Source: Crossaster papposus | Taxonomy: Eukaryota > Echinodermata > Asteroidea > Velatida > Solasteridae | Reading direction: 5' to 3' | Assembly (NCBI GenBank): GCA_037893245.1 | Contig: JBAIAA010000409.1 | Span: 859,001 to 923,000, forward strand | Length of the DNA: 64,000 nt | In this document: positions 22,251-33,080 of the stretch, one piece after another | Layout: the number at the start of each line of letters is the position of its first letter | Numbering within the stretch: position 1 is the stretch's first letter | Position numbers and translations under genes: made by a program | Notes under the pieces: generated by a model | Databases searched by the model: none | The model's input: the letters and a program-made list of their open reading frames with translations, nothing else | What the model was told of the DNA's origin: nothing

Positions 22251-23285
22251 AACTTGTTACAGTGTTGATTTCTGTATCTTTTATAACTGTCTTGTTTGTT
22301 CAGTCATCCAAGGCAATGGCACAAGGAACCTTATATCATTGGACGAAGAACACTCTAACCTTTTCCACAGACATTTGTCTTTTCTGAAATATTCGGTAGT
22401 TTTGCAACAAAATGAATTTGAAAATAGGTATACTTTTTGTGGTCAAAAGGTTTCGATTTTCAAAAGTCAAATTTATTTGTTCGATATCTCATTGGTAAGC
22501 TCATAAATAATACAATGCTGGAACATTATCAATTCAATTTGAACATCTATTTGTTTAGGGTGCCACACCTAAAAAGCATGAACACACCAACTTTAACAAT
22601 TGTATCAATTACCTCAACAACTATGTTCGTTTTTATTTAATACTAATGGTACACTCCGAATATGCACATCATTGTAAACTTGGTCACGTAAGCCATTATC
22701 GCCTAATCAAAACGTATATAATTTATTTTCGCTTATTTTATAACTGTGACTCCTGCTTTTACTTTTAAAAAAACCTTACGTGGCAAGATCCATAGGGTAA
22801 ACCTTATAACGACTCGTGTTTAACATTGGCATGATATTTATTCAATTACCTCAACAACTATGTTCGTTTTTATTTAATACTAATGGTACACTCCGAATAT
22901 GCACATCATTGTAAACTTGGTCACGTAAGCCATTATCGCCTAATCAAAACGTATATAATTTATTTTCGCTTATTTTATAACTGTGACTCCTGCTTTTACT
23001 TTTAAAAAAACCTTACGTGGCAAGATCCATAGGGTAAACCTTATAACGACTCGTGTTTAACATTGGCATGATATTTATATTTAAACTGATTTAATGAGTG
23101 ATGTGATACGAGCTTAAAATAATATCATACATTACGAAAATCACCTACGAACAGCACAAAAGCTATATGCTAGCTGCGACGATTTTAATTATTTTCTTTG
23201 AATTACCCACACAAAGCGAATTCAGTTGTGTTTTGTGTGAAGTTGTTCCCCTGCAGGCAGGAGCTGTGCAACAACTGCCGTCGCC

Positions 23286-25340
23286 ATGCACTTAAGGTGA
23301 CACTTTTGTGGCTACTTTTGCCTTTAGTAATAGTTGGTCATACTCCAGACAGCAAGATGATGATAGCAGGTACATCATTACGAGTGACGTAGGAAAAGAA
23401 CGTCGTAAAGGAACAACGTGAAATTAAACTATGATCTCTCTTGAGAATAATCATGTTATTACTAAAGGAAGAGATATGCGGCTGTTGATGGCACTTGGTT
23501 GTAAATCAAGACGTTCGACCTCATCTTCTGACATTTACACACCTCTTGTGTATATGACAGGACGGACGAAATTCATTTATTTGGTATAGCCACCATTCAT
23601 GTTAATGCATATACATGTAGCTGGTGTATTCGTCTCGTGTCTGTTACTGCTTCTCTCTCTGCCTATCTTAACGCCTCTCTGACTGCCTTTCTCACTGCCT
23701 CTCCTACTGCCTCTCTTACTGCCTTTTTCACTGCCTCTCTCGCTGCCTCTCCGACTGCCTCTCTTACTGCCTTTCTTACTGCCTCTATGACTGCCTCTCT
23801 GAATGCCTCATTGGCTGCCTCTCTGACTGCCTCTCTGGCTTATACTCTTACTGCCTCTCTCATTGCCTCTCTTACTGCCTCCCTGACTGCCTCCCTGACT
23901 GCCTCTCATACTGCCTCTATTACTGCCTCTCTTACTGCCTTTCTTACTGCCTCTCTCACCGCCTTATTGTATGCACTTAAGGTGACACTTTTGTGGCTAC
24001 TTTTGCCTTTAGTAATAGTTGGTCATACTCCAGACAGCAAGATGATGATAGCAGGTACATCATTACGAGTGACGTAGGAAAAGAACGTCGTAAAGGAACA
24101 ACGGGAAATTAAACTCTGATCTCTCTTGAGAATAATCATGTTATTACTAAAGGAAGAGATATGCGGCTGTTGATGGCACTTGGTTGTAAATCAAGACGTT
24201 CGACCTCATCTTCTGACATTTACACACCTCCTGTGTATATGACAGGACGGACGAAATTCATTTATTTGGTATAGCCACCATTCATGTTAATGCATATACA
24301 TGTAGCTGGTGTATTCGTCTCGTGTCTGTTACTGCTTCTCTCTCTGCCTATCTTAACGCCTCTCTGACTGCCTTTCTCACTGCCTCTCCTACTGCCTCTC
24401 TTACTGCCTTTTTCACTGCCTCTCTCGCTGCCTCTCCGACTGCCTCTCTTACTGCCTTTCTTACTGCCTCTATGACTGCCTCTCTGAATGCCTCATTGGC
24501 TGCCTCTCTGACTGCCTCTCTGGCTTATACTCTTACTGCCTCTCTCATTGCCTCTCTTACTGCCTCCCTGACTGCCTCCCTGACTGCCTCTCATACTGCC
24601 TCTATTACTGCCTCTCTTACTGCCTTTCTTACTGCCTCTCTCACCGCCTTATTGTATGCACTTAAGGTGACACTTTTGTGGCTACTTTTGCCTTTAGTAA
24701 TAGTTGGTCATACTCCAGACAGCAAGATGATGATAGCAGGTACATCATTACGAGTGACGTAGGAAAAGAACGTCGTAAAGGAACAACGGGAAATTAAACT
24801 CTGATCTCTCTTGAGAATAATCATGTTATTACTAAAGGAAGAGATATGCGGCTGTTGATGGCACTTGGTTGTAAATCAAGACGTTCGACCTCATCTTCTG
24901 ACATTTACACACCTCCTGTGTATATGACAGGACGGACGAAATTCATTTATTTGGTATAGCCACCATTCATGTTAATGCATATACATGTAGCTGGTGTATT
25001 CGTCTCGTGTCTGTTACTGCTTCTCACACTGCCTTTCTTAACGCCTATCCGACTGCCTCTCTTACTGCCTCTCTGGCTGCCTGTCTTACTGCCTCTCTGG
25101 CTGCCTCTCTCGCTGCCTCTCTGACTGCCCCTCTTACTGCCTCTCCCAACGCCTCTCTGACTGCCTCTCTGACTGCCTCTCTCACCTCCTCTCTCACTCC
25201 CTTATTGGCTGCCTCTCTGACTGCCTCTCTGGCTGCCTCTCTCACTTCCTCTCTCGCTGCCTCTCTCACTGCCTCATTGGCTGCCTCTCTGGCTGCCTCT
25301 CTCACTGCCTCTCTTACTGCCTCTCCCCTATCTCTCTGAC
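23286..25340 (+). repeat. 685-bp tandem triplication containing the minisatellite
   Basis: The anchor ATGCACTTAAGGTGACACTT occurs at 23286, 23971 and 24656, exactly 685 bases apart. Units 1 and 2 are almost identical, including a frame of 146 codons in each. Unit 3 is identical up to the minisatellite (about 25007) and then carries a different minisatellite variant with more CTGGCTGCCTCT words. Recent unequal exchange is the simplest explanation. Confidence 0.92.
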
Positions 25341-25552
25341 TGCCCAACTTGTCACAGTGCTGGTTTCTGTATCGTTCATAACTGTCTTGTTTGTTCAGTC
25401 ATTCATGGCAATGGCACAATGGACAATATACCATTGGACAGAGGACATTCTAACCTTTCCACAGATATTTGTCTTTTCTGAAATATTCGGTAGTTTTGCA
25501 ATAATATGAATTTAAAAATAGGTATACTTTTTGTGGTCAAAAGGTTTCGAGA

Positions 25553-26160
25553 AGTTGTTTCTCAATTAATTGCAAATGTAAACATTCCGAACCCGAGCCG
25601 AGTATTTGACCAAATCCGAAAATAAAATGTGTTCGTCTCAATCGGTTTAAAAAACCCCAATTTTTTTCCGTTTTACTTCTAAAATGGTTCATTTTTGTAC
25701 GTGCAGTATCCATGCCTTTATTTCCGACGTCCTTTTGCGAACATACGTAATCATCTATGAACTTATCAAGCACTACAGGGCAGAAAACTGTCTATTATGT
25801 TCGTAGTGCCCTTGGTGAAATTATGACTTGAGACAGACAATTTTCCCGTCAAATGGAGAATTGTGAAACAAAATTAGAAAGTCATTAACTTTTACAGTAC
25901 ATTTCATATTAAGAATAGTACAATCTAAAAGACAAAACAAAATTTGTCCTATGACGCTCAAAAATGTGTTCCCACCCACTGTCTTCTGTTGTAATCGCAA
26001 GTTGTCTTGAATCCTAACCATTATATAAGAAATCGAAGCACTCACTATAGACAAAGTAATCTGTACCCCATAGAAAGCATTTTTTTTTTAATGTTGTTTG
26101 CGTATTTGTAATAGTTTGACGTTTGGATATGGTGGTCCTGGAGGGACTTCACAAATCGTG
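25553..26160. other. Unassigned sequence
   Basis: No recognised gene or repeat family. The 77- and 78-codon minus-strand frames have no recognisable domain. Confidence 0.35.
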
Positions 26161-26165
26161 AATAT

Positions 26166-26286
26166 TGACGTCATAATTGACTTGCCCTAAAGTCGTGAAT
26201 ATTGACGTCATTTTGACGTCAATATTCAGGTCCAATTTCACAGCTTTCCCCCAAAGTCGTGAAGATTGACGTCAATAATGACGTCA
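26166..26286. promoter_or_regulatory. Cluster of five perfect CRE octamers
   Basis: TGACGTCA occurs at 26166, 26203, 26214, 26267 and 26279, five times in 121 bases. Two pairs have start-to-start spacing of 11 and 12 bases. The words lie in a repeated context, (A)GTCGTGAATATTGACGTCA, three times. TGACGTCA is the palindromic site of CREB/ATF bZIP factors. A degraded relative with one perfect octamer is at 40677-40910. Function is not shown by sequence alone. Confidence 0.6.
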
Positions 26287-26799
26287 AATTTCACGATCCG
26301 TCACAAATTTTGAAGCGATTCTTTCTTGCACGAATATAGAATGCTAAAGCTATGCTTTGTGCATAATGTGCATTAACTTTCGTCAAACAAATATACTATA
26401 TATTTATCAAAATTAAAGCTTGTGATAAGAAAAAGACAATAACCGAAACAGTAATGAAAAACAAGCTTGTATACAAAAAAATATATATATTGCTTAACAG
26501 TTTGCAATGTATTCAGTGTAGTCCCGATCGAGGGATAATAGTTTGTTCAGCCATCCTGCACTCAATGCACGCTGCCGCATAGTAGTCTCCCGGGAAACAT
26601 TCGCCTACAAGTCACGTATAAACATTGGTATGAGCGACTGTTTCCTGTTTAGCCAATGAAATGTCTATAGATTCGTATTTGAAAACAGATCTGACACGTT
26701 CATTTTTGACTCAAAATATCAAAAACAGCCGTCTGTTGTCATGGAAAAGTAAGAGGCTGAGAACTTTCAATGTTACGTTTTAAGTGTGGGCAAAAAAAA

Positions 26800-27010
26800 A
26801 AAACACTTTAAGCTACCATTGGGACAAGTCGCTCAATTAGGGCATAACAGGGTGAATACCCAGTCAATACTGCGTGATAACGGACCGGGCTTGGGGGATG
26901 ACAGATGGTAATGGACTAAGCCGAATTTTGTAATTGCTCCAATTTGTTAAAGGTCGAGTCTCGACCAATCAGAAGCTATCAACTCTCCTAGGTATTTATT
27001 AATATATACT
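26800..27010 (-). repeat. Family H relative, minus strand
   Basis: Read in reverse, TTAATAAATACCTAGGAGAG and GATTGGTCGAGACTCGACC match the start of the element near 47706. Next to it is CTGCGTGATAACGGACCGGG, similar to the hairpin arm at 44211. Limits are uncertain. Confidence 0.5.
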
Positions 27011-27318
27011 AACACGGCGCTGTGTATATGTCGTATTTTATGATATGACTACAATTGATTTTATCGCCAGTACGATCTCGTAATTTCGTTGAAAATTAAT
27101 AGTTTTTTTTATTAAATCGCCCACTCGGAACGAAATCGAAAAACCAATAAATGGGATTCGCTAATAAAAGGAAATATCGCTCACTTGTTTTAAAAATAAA
27201 ATTAAACAAAAATCGGACCGAGAACAAGAAACTGTATGAAACCTTTGAAATGGAATATACATTCTGTCTTTTTCAACACTTTCTTTCATTATACCCTAAC
27301 CAATCTTACCTCTAAACC

Positions 27319-27584
27319 CAGAGACACAGAGACACAGAGACACAGAGACACAGAGACACAGAGACACAGAGACACAGAGACACAGAGACACAGAGACACA
27401 GAGACACAGAGACACAGAGACACAGAGACACAGAGACACAGAGACACAGAGACACAGAGACACAGAGACACAGAGACACAGAGACACAGAGACACAGAGA
27501 CACAGAGACACAGAGACACAGAGACACAGAGACACAGAGACACAGAGACACAGAGACACAGAGACACAGAGACACAGAGACACA
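27319..27584. repeat. Microsatellite (GAGACACA)n
   Basis: About 33 perfect copies of an 8-bp unit over 266 bases with no visible interruptions. Open in several frames on both strands for that reason (for example an Arg-Asp-Thr-Glu-Thr-Gln-Arg-His repeat); not a gene. The perfection suggests recent expansion, or assembly of a true long tract. Confidence 0.97.
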
Positions 27585-27593
27585 TGTAGGTTG

Positions 27594-27745
27594 GTAAACA
27601 CCGCCAATCGTGGACGGGGCATTTTGGGACCGTCTTCCCTTCTTTTGTTTGTACTCTAACGTTTTCGGATGACCTCCATAGGATTTGTACGTTTTGTCAA
27701 TCGCGGACGTACCCAATTCTTTTGTCTGACGACCACGATTGGCGG
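27594..27745 (+). repeat. Small MITE-like repeat, copy of 1040-1156
   Basis: The outer words CCGCCAATCGTGG (27601-27613) and CCACGATTGGCGG (27733-27745) are a perfect 13-bp inverted repeat. The interior shares TTTGTTTGTACT and CCTCCATAGG-like words with the other copy in reverse orientation. Confidence 0.65.
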
Positions 27746-28261
27746 TCAATACATACGCAGAGACACTCACACATGCACATAGGTTTGCCCCTATAATGTT
27801 AGATGTCTGTATCATTAACCACATCAGTTTCATATTTTAATATTCGTTGTGTAACCCGAATCCAAAATCATTATCTTTCGTTAACATGACACACGATACA
27901 GGGCCTCTAGTCAACCTTGATCAGATCCAGACATCCTGTCACGAATCGTCGTAATATGATTCAATATATTATAATACAGCCTGGGCTTAAATCGTATACA
28001 AAGGTTTACAAAGCAGCAGTGGCAGTTGCAAGTACAGAAAAGATCAACATTCTCTTTGCACACGATGCAACATGACAATGAGTAATTAATACAGAACAAC
28101 AATTTGGATCCGGTCATCAAGCAACAATGATGCAATCGAGTTCAATCAAAGTAGCGTGCACTGTGTCTGGCTTTTCCGCAAATGCGATTTCTTAGCATAT
28201 ACAACATTTCCAACTTCTTCCATTGCTTTGAAATGTACTCATAAAACCCAGTTTAATATAG
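27746..28261. other. Unassigned sequence
   Basis: No recognised feature. A 74-codon minus-strand frame (27911-28135) is cysteine-rich but has no regular spacing, homologue or neighbour that would support a gene. Confidence 0.35.
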
Positions 28262-29530
28262 GATTTCTCGGTCAATTTCGGCAAATGTGTTCAATTTAAT
28301 CACAGCGTCATTCAGTTTCGCGCAAATTTGAATGCTGCTCCAAATCCAGATTCAATTTCATTTTCTGAATACGCAAAAAATAGTCTTGCGTCGCGCAATT
28401 TAAACAAAGGAACCGTCCAAATTAGGAATCAATGCACTTATCAAACAGCAATTCATTTTGCTAAAGAATTTGAATGTCAAACAAATGTGAATGTCTCTAA
28501 ACGAAACCAAACGCCTTAAAAGTAAATTATAACAAAACAATAATTGGCACTATGATCAAAATCGCTTGAATACGTACATTCAAAAACGAATTTAAATGCT
28601 TTTCTTACGAACTTGATCGAGAAAACTATAAATAAGCGACACACATTAAAGGTAGGATACACCATTTGCAGATTTTTAAAAAAAGTACTACCGAATTATT
28701 AAGAGATATCTTACTCATCTGAAAGTAAATGATGATTCTAGGCATCCAGCAAAATGATTGCGCTAGATATCCTGTAATTATTCTGAAAAATTGAATAAAA
28801 AAAACCCACACAAATAACATAAGAATAACTGCTCGACGTCGGTTAAAAACAAACGCTGTTTTTCGTGCTTTTCTCGCCATCCACGATTGTAAAACTTCGG
28901 ATAGGTCAGTTAAACGATATTTACTATAAAATACAACCCCCAAATCCACCCATTCGTGACATTTCAAGCAATTTATAATGGTGTATCCTACCTTTAAATC
29001 TCAACACAGCACACAGGTAAATATCAAGCAACACACACACAATAAATCTGCTATGTGTTCTGTTCACAACAAACACTAAAATGTTGTCTTCAAAAAGATG
29101 TTGATCCTGATATTGTGCATTGTATGGTAATAATTTCACTGCATGTCAAATGTAAGTTCTCAATATCAAACACGTGTCAGGTTAAGCTAATTTTGCTTGT
29201 GTAGCTACTAGCTAATATAGGTTAGTATCAGTACAACCACAAAACGACAGATTATTTTCTTGATCAAGTTCGTAAGAAAAGTACTGCAATTATTGTTTCT
29301 TTAAGCGATTTGGTTCAACGTGACTCTTAATCACTTTCAGAGCGTTCAGTTTCGTTTTAGAGACATTGAAATTCGTTTGCATTGAAATTCGTTTGCAAAT
29401 TGTAATGCTGTTATGACGTATTTTTTGCGAACTCAGAAAACGAAATTGAATGACGATTTAGAGCAACATTAAAATTGGTTCAAAACCGAATGACGCGGGG
29501 ATTAAATTTGCCAAAATTGACAGAGAAAAC
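28262..29530. mobile_element. Foldback element with long inverted arms, F2 nested in its loop
   Basis: The left arm (about 28262-28620) and the right arm (about 29262-29530) are imperfect reverse complements for about 270-360 bases; shared words include GTCAATTT.GGCAAAT, GCGTCATTC, CGCAAAAAATA and TTTTCTTACGAACTTGATC. The outer ends are TTTCTCGGTCAATTTCGG and the complement of CCAAAATTGACAGAGAAAA. The F element at 28650-28993 inserted between the arms. Confidence 0.75.
28650..28993. mobile_element. TTAA-family F element, intact copy F2
   Basis: 344 bp with inverted ends AGGTAGGATACACCATT / AATGGTGTATCCTACCT, flanked by TTAA at 28646-28649 and 28994-28997. TTAA targets are used by piggyBac and Kolobok transposons; the AGG terminus suits Kolobok better, by inference. 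The 113-codon minus-strand frame over it is a by-product. Other copies: 14848-14976 (half), 35059-36859 (split), 46214-46557 (intact), 54856-56972 (split). Confidence 0.9.
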
Positions 29531-30012
29531 ACACGAATAATATCGATAACTGTTTTAGTTGAGGGGTTAATACTAGTGGCTTCAACTAAACGTTTCAGGC
29601 ACTTATGTTTAAATGTTCAAATTCGGCGGCAGCCATTTTATGCGGTGACAGCAGGCTCGCGCGTGACGCGCTCAGGTAGTACGCACGCACTGTGGGCTTC
29701 TTCCATGCAATAGAGTTGACAAGATGCGCGCGCGCGTCGTCTGTTAGAACGCGTGCGGCGAGCACGTGTGCGTGAAACCACCACAGTTTTTGCTTCTAAT
29801 TTTGTCGTGCGAAATCTGTAGAAAATCGTAAAAGCACAGAGCCATGATTAGTAACTGCTTTTCAAATACTGAATTTGGAGTGGGACGTAATTTGTCCTTG
29901 TTCAGAAAGCGAACTTCATCTCATCCATACTCAATTTAAATATATTGTGTCACGGGTGACATCTGGATAGGATATACAATTTTGCTCGCTGTGACATACA
30001 GGTACATGCACC
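29531..30012. other. Unassigned sequence, CpG-rich patch
   Basis: No gene recognised. 29650-29770 is locally rich in CG and GCGC (GCTCGCGCGTGACGCGCTCA, GATGCGCGCGCGCGTCG), unlike the AT-rich surroundings. Confidence 0.35.
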
Positions 30013-30429
30013 TTGACCTGCTCCTACGAAAACGGCGTAAAGTCGCGCTATGCTATATTGAGTTATGATTGAAAATAGCCGATTTGACAGTAAGGAGTCG
30101 TTTTCGGATTTTGTCATGATACAATTCCCACATAATTATGTTTTCTTTCGAACTAACAAGCCTTTTTTGCAAAAGATTAGCAGAACAATAATTTGAGTTA
30201 ACTGAGCGTATACCCAAGAAGTAAAATGTAGCGAAATTAATTATTAACTATTCTTAATGTGATGTGTGCAATGACCGCTGGTTTTGCTCAATATTAGACA
30301 GTTTTAAAATGCCCTATACCCAATAAATTATATATCATTTTAAAGCTAAGAATTCAAGGAATGTGGAAATACAAATGTCTCAAAATATCAAAATGTCAAC
30401 TTTACTCTGATTTCGTGGGAGCAGGTCAC
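30013..30429. mobile_element. MITE-like element with GACCTGCTCC termini
   Basis: TTGACCTGCTCCTACGAAAA (from 30013) and ATTTCGTGGGAGCAGGTCA (to 30429) are inverted repeats with two mismatches. The interior is AT-rich and non-coding. No clear target duplication. Confidence 0.6.
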
Positions 30430-31014
30430 ATAACTAGAGCCCAAATCTCTGTACAACCCGGAATAAGACTTGTTTGAAATCACTTACTCATTTCGCCACT
30501 ATTCTCATCCAAACCTGGTCAGCAAGCAATGAAAATATTTTTCTAATTTCCCAAAATCCTGCTTGCTTCAGCACCTTTACAATCTCAAAATACGACACAG
30601 CGTGGCTCTGTCAGATTACTGCCCAACCAAATCCCTAGGAATAACCCAGCAGATTATCAGCTATAAGTTCGGTCGACCCGTGTCTATTCTGGTTGGGCCA
30701 GGGAAATTGACGGACTCCAGCCTCCAAAGAGACCGCGAGGTGATATAAAACATGCAAAATGTCTCGTGTGATTTGACGTGACATTTGCTTGGCATAATCA
30801 TTGTGTTACGAGCAGCTATAGTGCAATGACATACGAAAGCAAAAAATTGAAAAGTGCGCGCGCAACGAATGTTTTATACAATTTTGTTTTGATTTATAAA
30901 TTAAATGGCCCGACTTCATTTAAACAAAAACTAAATGGGAGAATGTACTTAATTCTCTCTAACTCTCTTTTCTAAGAACTGTGAAATTTAAAACTATATA
31001 ATGTTGTATGTATA
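30430..31014. other. Unassigned sequence
   Basis: No recognised gene or repeat family; short open frames without recognisable motifs. Confidence 0.35.
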
Positions 31015-31111
31015 GGAGAATACAAGTGTGGATTCGTAATTACGAATTCACGAGGCGCGAAGCGCCGAGTGGATTCTTAAATACGAATCCACACTTGCGA
31101 GTGTATTCTCT
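31015..31111. repeat. Imperfect hairpin with GAATCCACACTT arms
   Basis: AGTGTGGATTCGTAATTACG on the left and its imperfect complement on the right (AATACGAATCCACACTTGCG) surround a GC-rich centre GAGGCGCGAAGCGCCGAG. Two more ATACGAATCCACACTTTT words lie at 33328 and 33368, beyond the retrotransposon, so the hairpin may be one end of a larger interrupted element. Confidence 0.65.
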
Positions 31112-31261
31112 GACTTAAACTATTGCGTCAACTGTCATCCAGTTCAGTGGACATGAAAAAGCATGCATTCTGGTATGGTGGCCATGTATTGGATGCCTAA
31201 TTTGTATACCCAGCACGATATGTGGCAGAGGGGTACCCCCCTCTTATCTCTATACCTTATA

Positions 31262-33080
31262 CATTGATCCGTCAGATCATGAATCCGTTGCTAACGTCAT
31301 AAATAATCACCTGGCGAGTTTCTCACAAGTACACGAGCCCCTCAATCTTGACAATTTGCCAGCTTACTTACCATCACGTGAGCCACCTCCTCAGGTCCAT
31401 CCCTGGGAAGTTTACAATGAATTAAAGAGAATGTCCGTTAGTAAATCTGGAGGACCCGATAATTTGCCAGCCAAATTGCTCATAGAATTTGCGTATGAGC
31501 TTAGTACACCAGTTACTGAAATAATCAATGCATCGTTTTTTCAATGTAGCGTTCCGGTTCAGTGGAAACAAGCCGACATTGTTCCCATACCGAAACAACT
31601 CCCGCCTACTTTATATAAACTTAGGCCCATCTCTTTGACTCCATTACTGGCAAAAATTGCTGAAGGTTTTATTTGTAAATGGATCATGAACTCTATCCAA
31701 CCCAATGTCGATAAAAGGCAATATGGCAATCAGAAAGGAATCTCCACTACCCATTGCCTGGTTGATGTTTATCATAACCTAGTCTCTGGTGCTTGTGTTC
31801 CAAATAATGTTAGTACCCTTGTGCTCACAGATTTTACTAAAGCCTTTGATTTGGTAAACCATGAAATTGCTGTTGACAAACTGTTGGAGTTGGGTGTATC
31901 GCCTGCTATTGTGCAATGGATTGTTAGTTTCCTAACTGATCGTCAACAAAGGGTTAGGTATAAACAAACATTTTCTGATTGGCATACTCTTTCTGGGGGT
32001 GTGCCCCAAGGTACTAAACTCGGACCTGTTGTATTCCTTGCCTATATTAATAACGCCGTTGACTGTACTCAGAATAAATGCTGGAAATATGTAGATGATC
32101 TCACTCTTAGCGAAAATAGACACATTACTGGTGTAAGCCGGATACAGGCAGATTTAAACAATCTCAATGACTGGGCATTGGCAAACAAAATCCAATTGAA
32201 CCCGTCTAAATGTAACACCATGCAGGTGTACTGTGGGAAAAAAGATCTTCCCTTCGTTCAATATTCCATTTCTAATGTTCATCTTCAACAGGTTCCCAGT
32301 GTGAAGTTGTTAGGTGTTACATTGCAAAACAACTTAAAATGGGATGCCCATGTCATGGAGATTGTTAAAAAAGCCAACATGAAACTTTTCATGCTTAGGA
32401 AACTCAAAATGACAGGGTTAACTGACAAAGAGCTTGTGACCGTGTATAAAGGTTATATTAGGCCTGTTATAGAATATGCTGCCCCATTGTGGCACTCGGG
32501 CATCACCACAACTCTTTCTAACCGACTGGAATCAGTACAAAGAAGAGTGTGCCACATTATATTGGGTCAAAAATATACTGGATATAAACAAGCTTTGACC
32601 AGTTTTGGTTTGGAACCCTTGGACATGCGCAGAACCTCCCTTTGTAACAAATTTGCAATGAAATCCTTTAACTCAAGCAAATTCAATGAGTGGTTTGTGA
32701 AATCTAAAAGCACCCATACTATGAATCTCCGGTCCAAACGATTACTTCATGTTCCATCTTGTAAAACAACCCGTTTTTATAATAGCCCAGTCCCATATCT
32801 CAACAGACTTGTTAATAGCGTACTCAGTTTACTCCCACCAGCCCAATGAAATTACCTGTTCTTTTTAGCATAGTATATGTATTGTTTTTCTGTACAATTT
32901 TTTTGATATGTATACTATATTTTTTGTACTTACAATTTTCTTTGTTTTTACCGCTTACTCTTTGTGATTTTAACCTCATCTAATTTTTTATTGAAATTTG
33001 TATGTAAACTGACTTGTAATTCAGCCTGTGGGCTGCTATAAGCAGTGTTTTAATAAACCACAAATAATAATAATAATAAT
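31262..33080 (+). mobile_element. 5'-truncated non-LTR retrotransposon (CR1/L2-like)
   Basis: The element contains only the RT half of the usual endonuclease-RT ORF, then a 3' untranslated region with an AATAAA signal (33052) and a tail of AAT repeats (33062-33080). Truncation at the 5' end and a simple-repeat 3' tail are typical products of target-primed reverse transcription. It lies in the loop of a foldback element. A target duplication was not certain. Confidence 0.85.
31263..32849 (+). CDS. Reverse transcriptase, 5'-truncated ORF of a non-LTR retrotransposon
   Basis: The protein would make cDNA from the element's RNA at a nicked chromosomal target. The open frame starts at the truncation point (about codon Ile-Asp-Pro-Ser-Asp, 31263) and has no natural start; a TTG at 31356 or any internal ATG is not meaningful. 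RT palm blocks are present in order: SKSGGPDNLPAKLL, QWKQADIVPIPK, LRPISLTPLLAKIAEGF, the first catalytic Asp in VLTDFTKAFDLVNHE, GGVPQGTKLGP, and the YVDD box in CWKYVDDLTL, followed by LNPSKCNTMQV, VKLLGVTL, the thumb region with YIRPVIEYAAPLWH, and a C-terminal extension. The N-terminal APE-type endonuclease is missing. No stop or frameshift interrupts it over about 528 codons, so the insertion is probably young, though dead on arrival. The YVDD and GGVPQGT motifs place it in the jockey/CR1/L2 supergroup; the exact clade is not settled. Confidence 0.85.
   Translation: MDPSDHESVANVINNHLASFSQVHEPLNLDNLPAYLPSREPPPQVHPWEVYNELKRMSVSKSGGPDNLPAKLLIEFAYELSTPVTEIINASFFQCSVPVQWKQADIVPIPKQLPPTLYKLRPISLTPLLAKIAEGFICKWIMNSIQPNVDKRQYGNQKGISTTHCLVDVYHNLVSGACVPNNVSTLVLTDFTKAFDLVNHEIAVDKLLELGVSPAIVQWIVSFLTDRQQRVRYKQTFSDWHTLSGGVPQGTKLGPVVFLAYINNAVDCTQNKCWKYVDDLTLSENRHITGVSRIQADLNNLNDWALANKIQLNPSKCNTMQVYCGKKDLPFVQYSISNVHLQQVPSVKLLGVTLQNNLKWDAHVMEIVKKANMKLFMLRKLKMTGLTDKELVTVYKGYIRPVIEYAAPLWHSGITTTLSNRLESVQRRVCHIILGQKYTGYKQALTSFGLEPLDMRRTSLCNKFAMKSFNSSKFNEWFVKSKSTHTMNLRSKRLLHVPSCKTTRFYNSPVPYLNRLVNSVLSLLPPAQ

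Larger units (their letters stand above)
20400..25552 (+). repeat. Composite repeat region with minisatellite and tandem units
   Basis: The region is built from a recurrent module: TTATTTGTTCGATNTCTCAT, then TTTTTATTTAATACTAATGG, TCACGTAAGCCATTATCGCC, CTGCAGGCAGGAGCTGTGCA, CACTTAAGGTGAC, a stretch ending near GCTGGTGTNTTCGTCTCGTG, a 12-bp minisatellite, and a terminal block ending GGTATACTTTTTGTGG. Copies start at about 20420 and 22465. A 237-bp piece is duplicated at about 22605/22842. No real gene is supported. Confidence 0.75.

Noticed and set aside
21124-22506. 460-codon plus-strand frame with Leu-Thr-Ala-Ser repeats
   Set aside because: It is a 12-bp minisatellite read in frame. The opposite strand is open too, the frame's ends lie in dispersed non-coding repeat, and the tandem copies at 23.6 and 24.3 kb run into unrelated sequence.
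23482-23522. tRNA-Tyr-like anticodon arm (CTTGG, TTGTAAA loop, TCAAG) near TTCGACCTC in the composite repeat
   Set aside because: A 5-bp stem and 7-base loop with GTA are present, but no D arm, T arm or acceptor stem pairs, and no matching A box lies at tRNA spacing. Probably coincidence.
27236-27833. Several frames of 98-173 codons on both strands over the microsatellite
   Set aside because: All are produced by the stop-free (GAGACACA)n tract.
27911-28135. Cysteine-rich 74-codon minus-strand frame as a possible small secreted peptide
   Set aside because: Cysteines are irregularly spaced, no signal peptide cleavage region or splice site is convincing, and AT-rich context with TGT/TGC words explains it.
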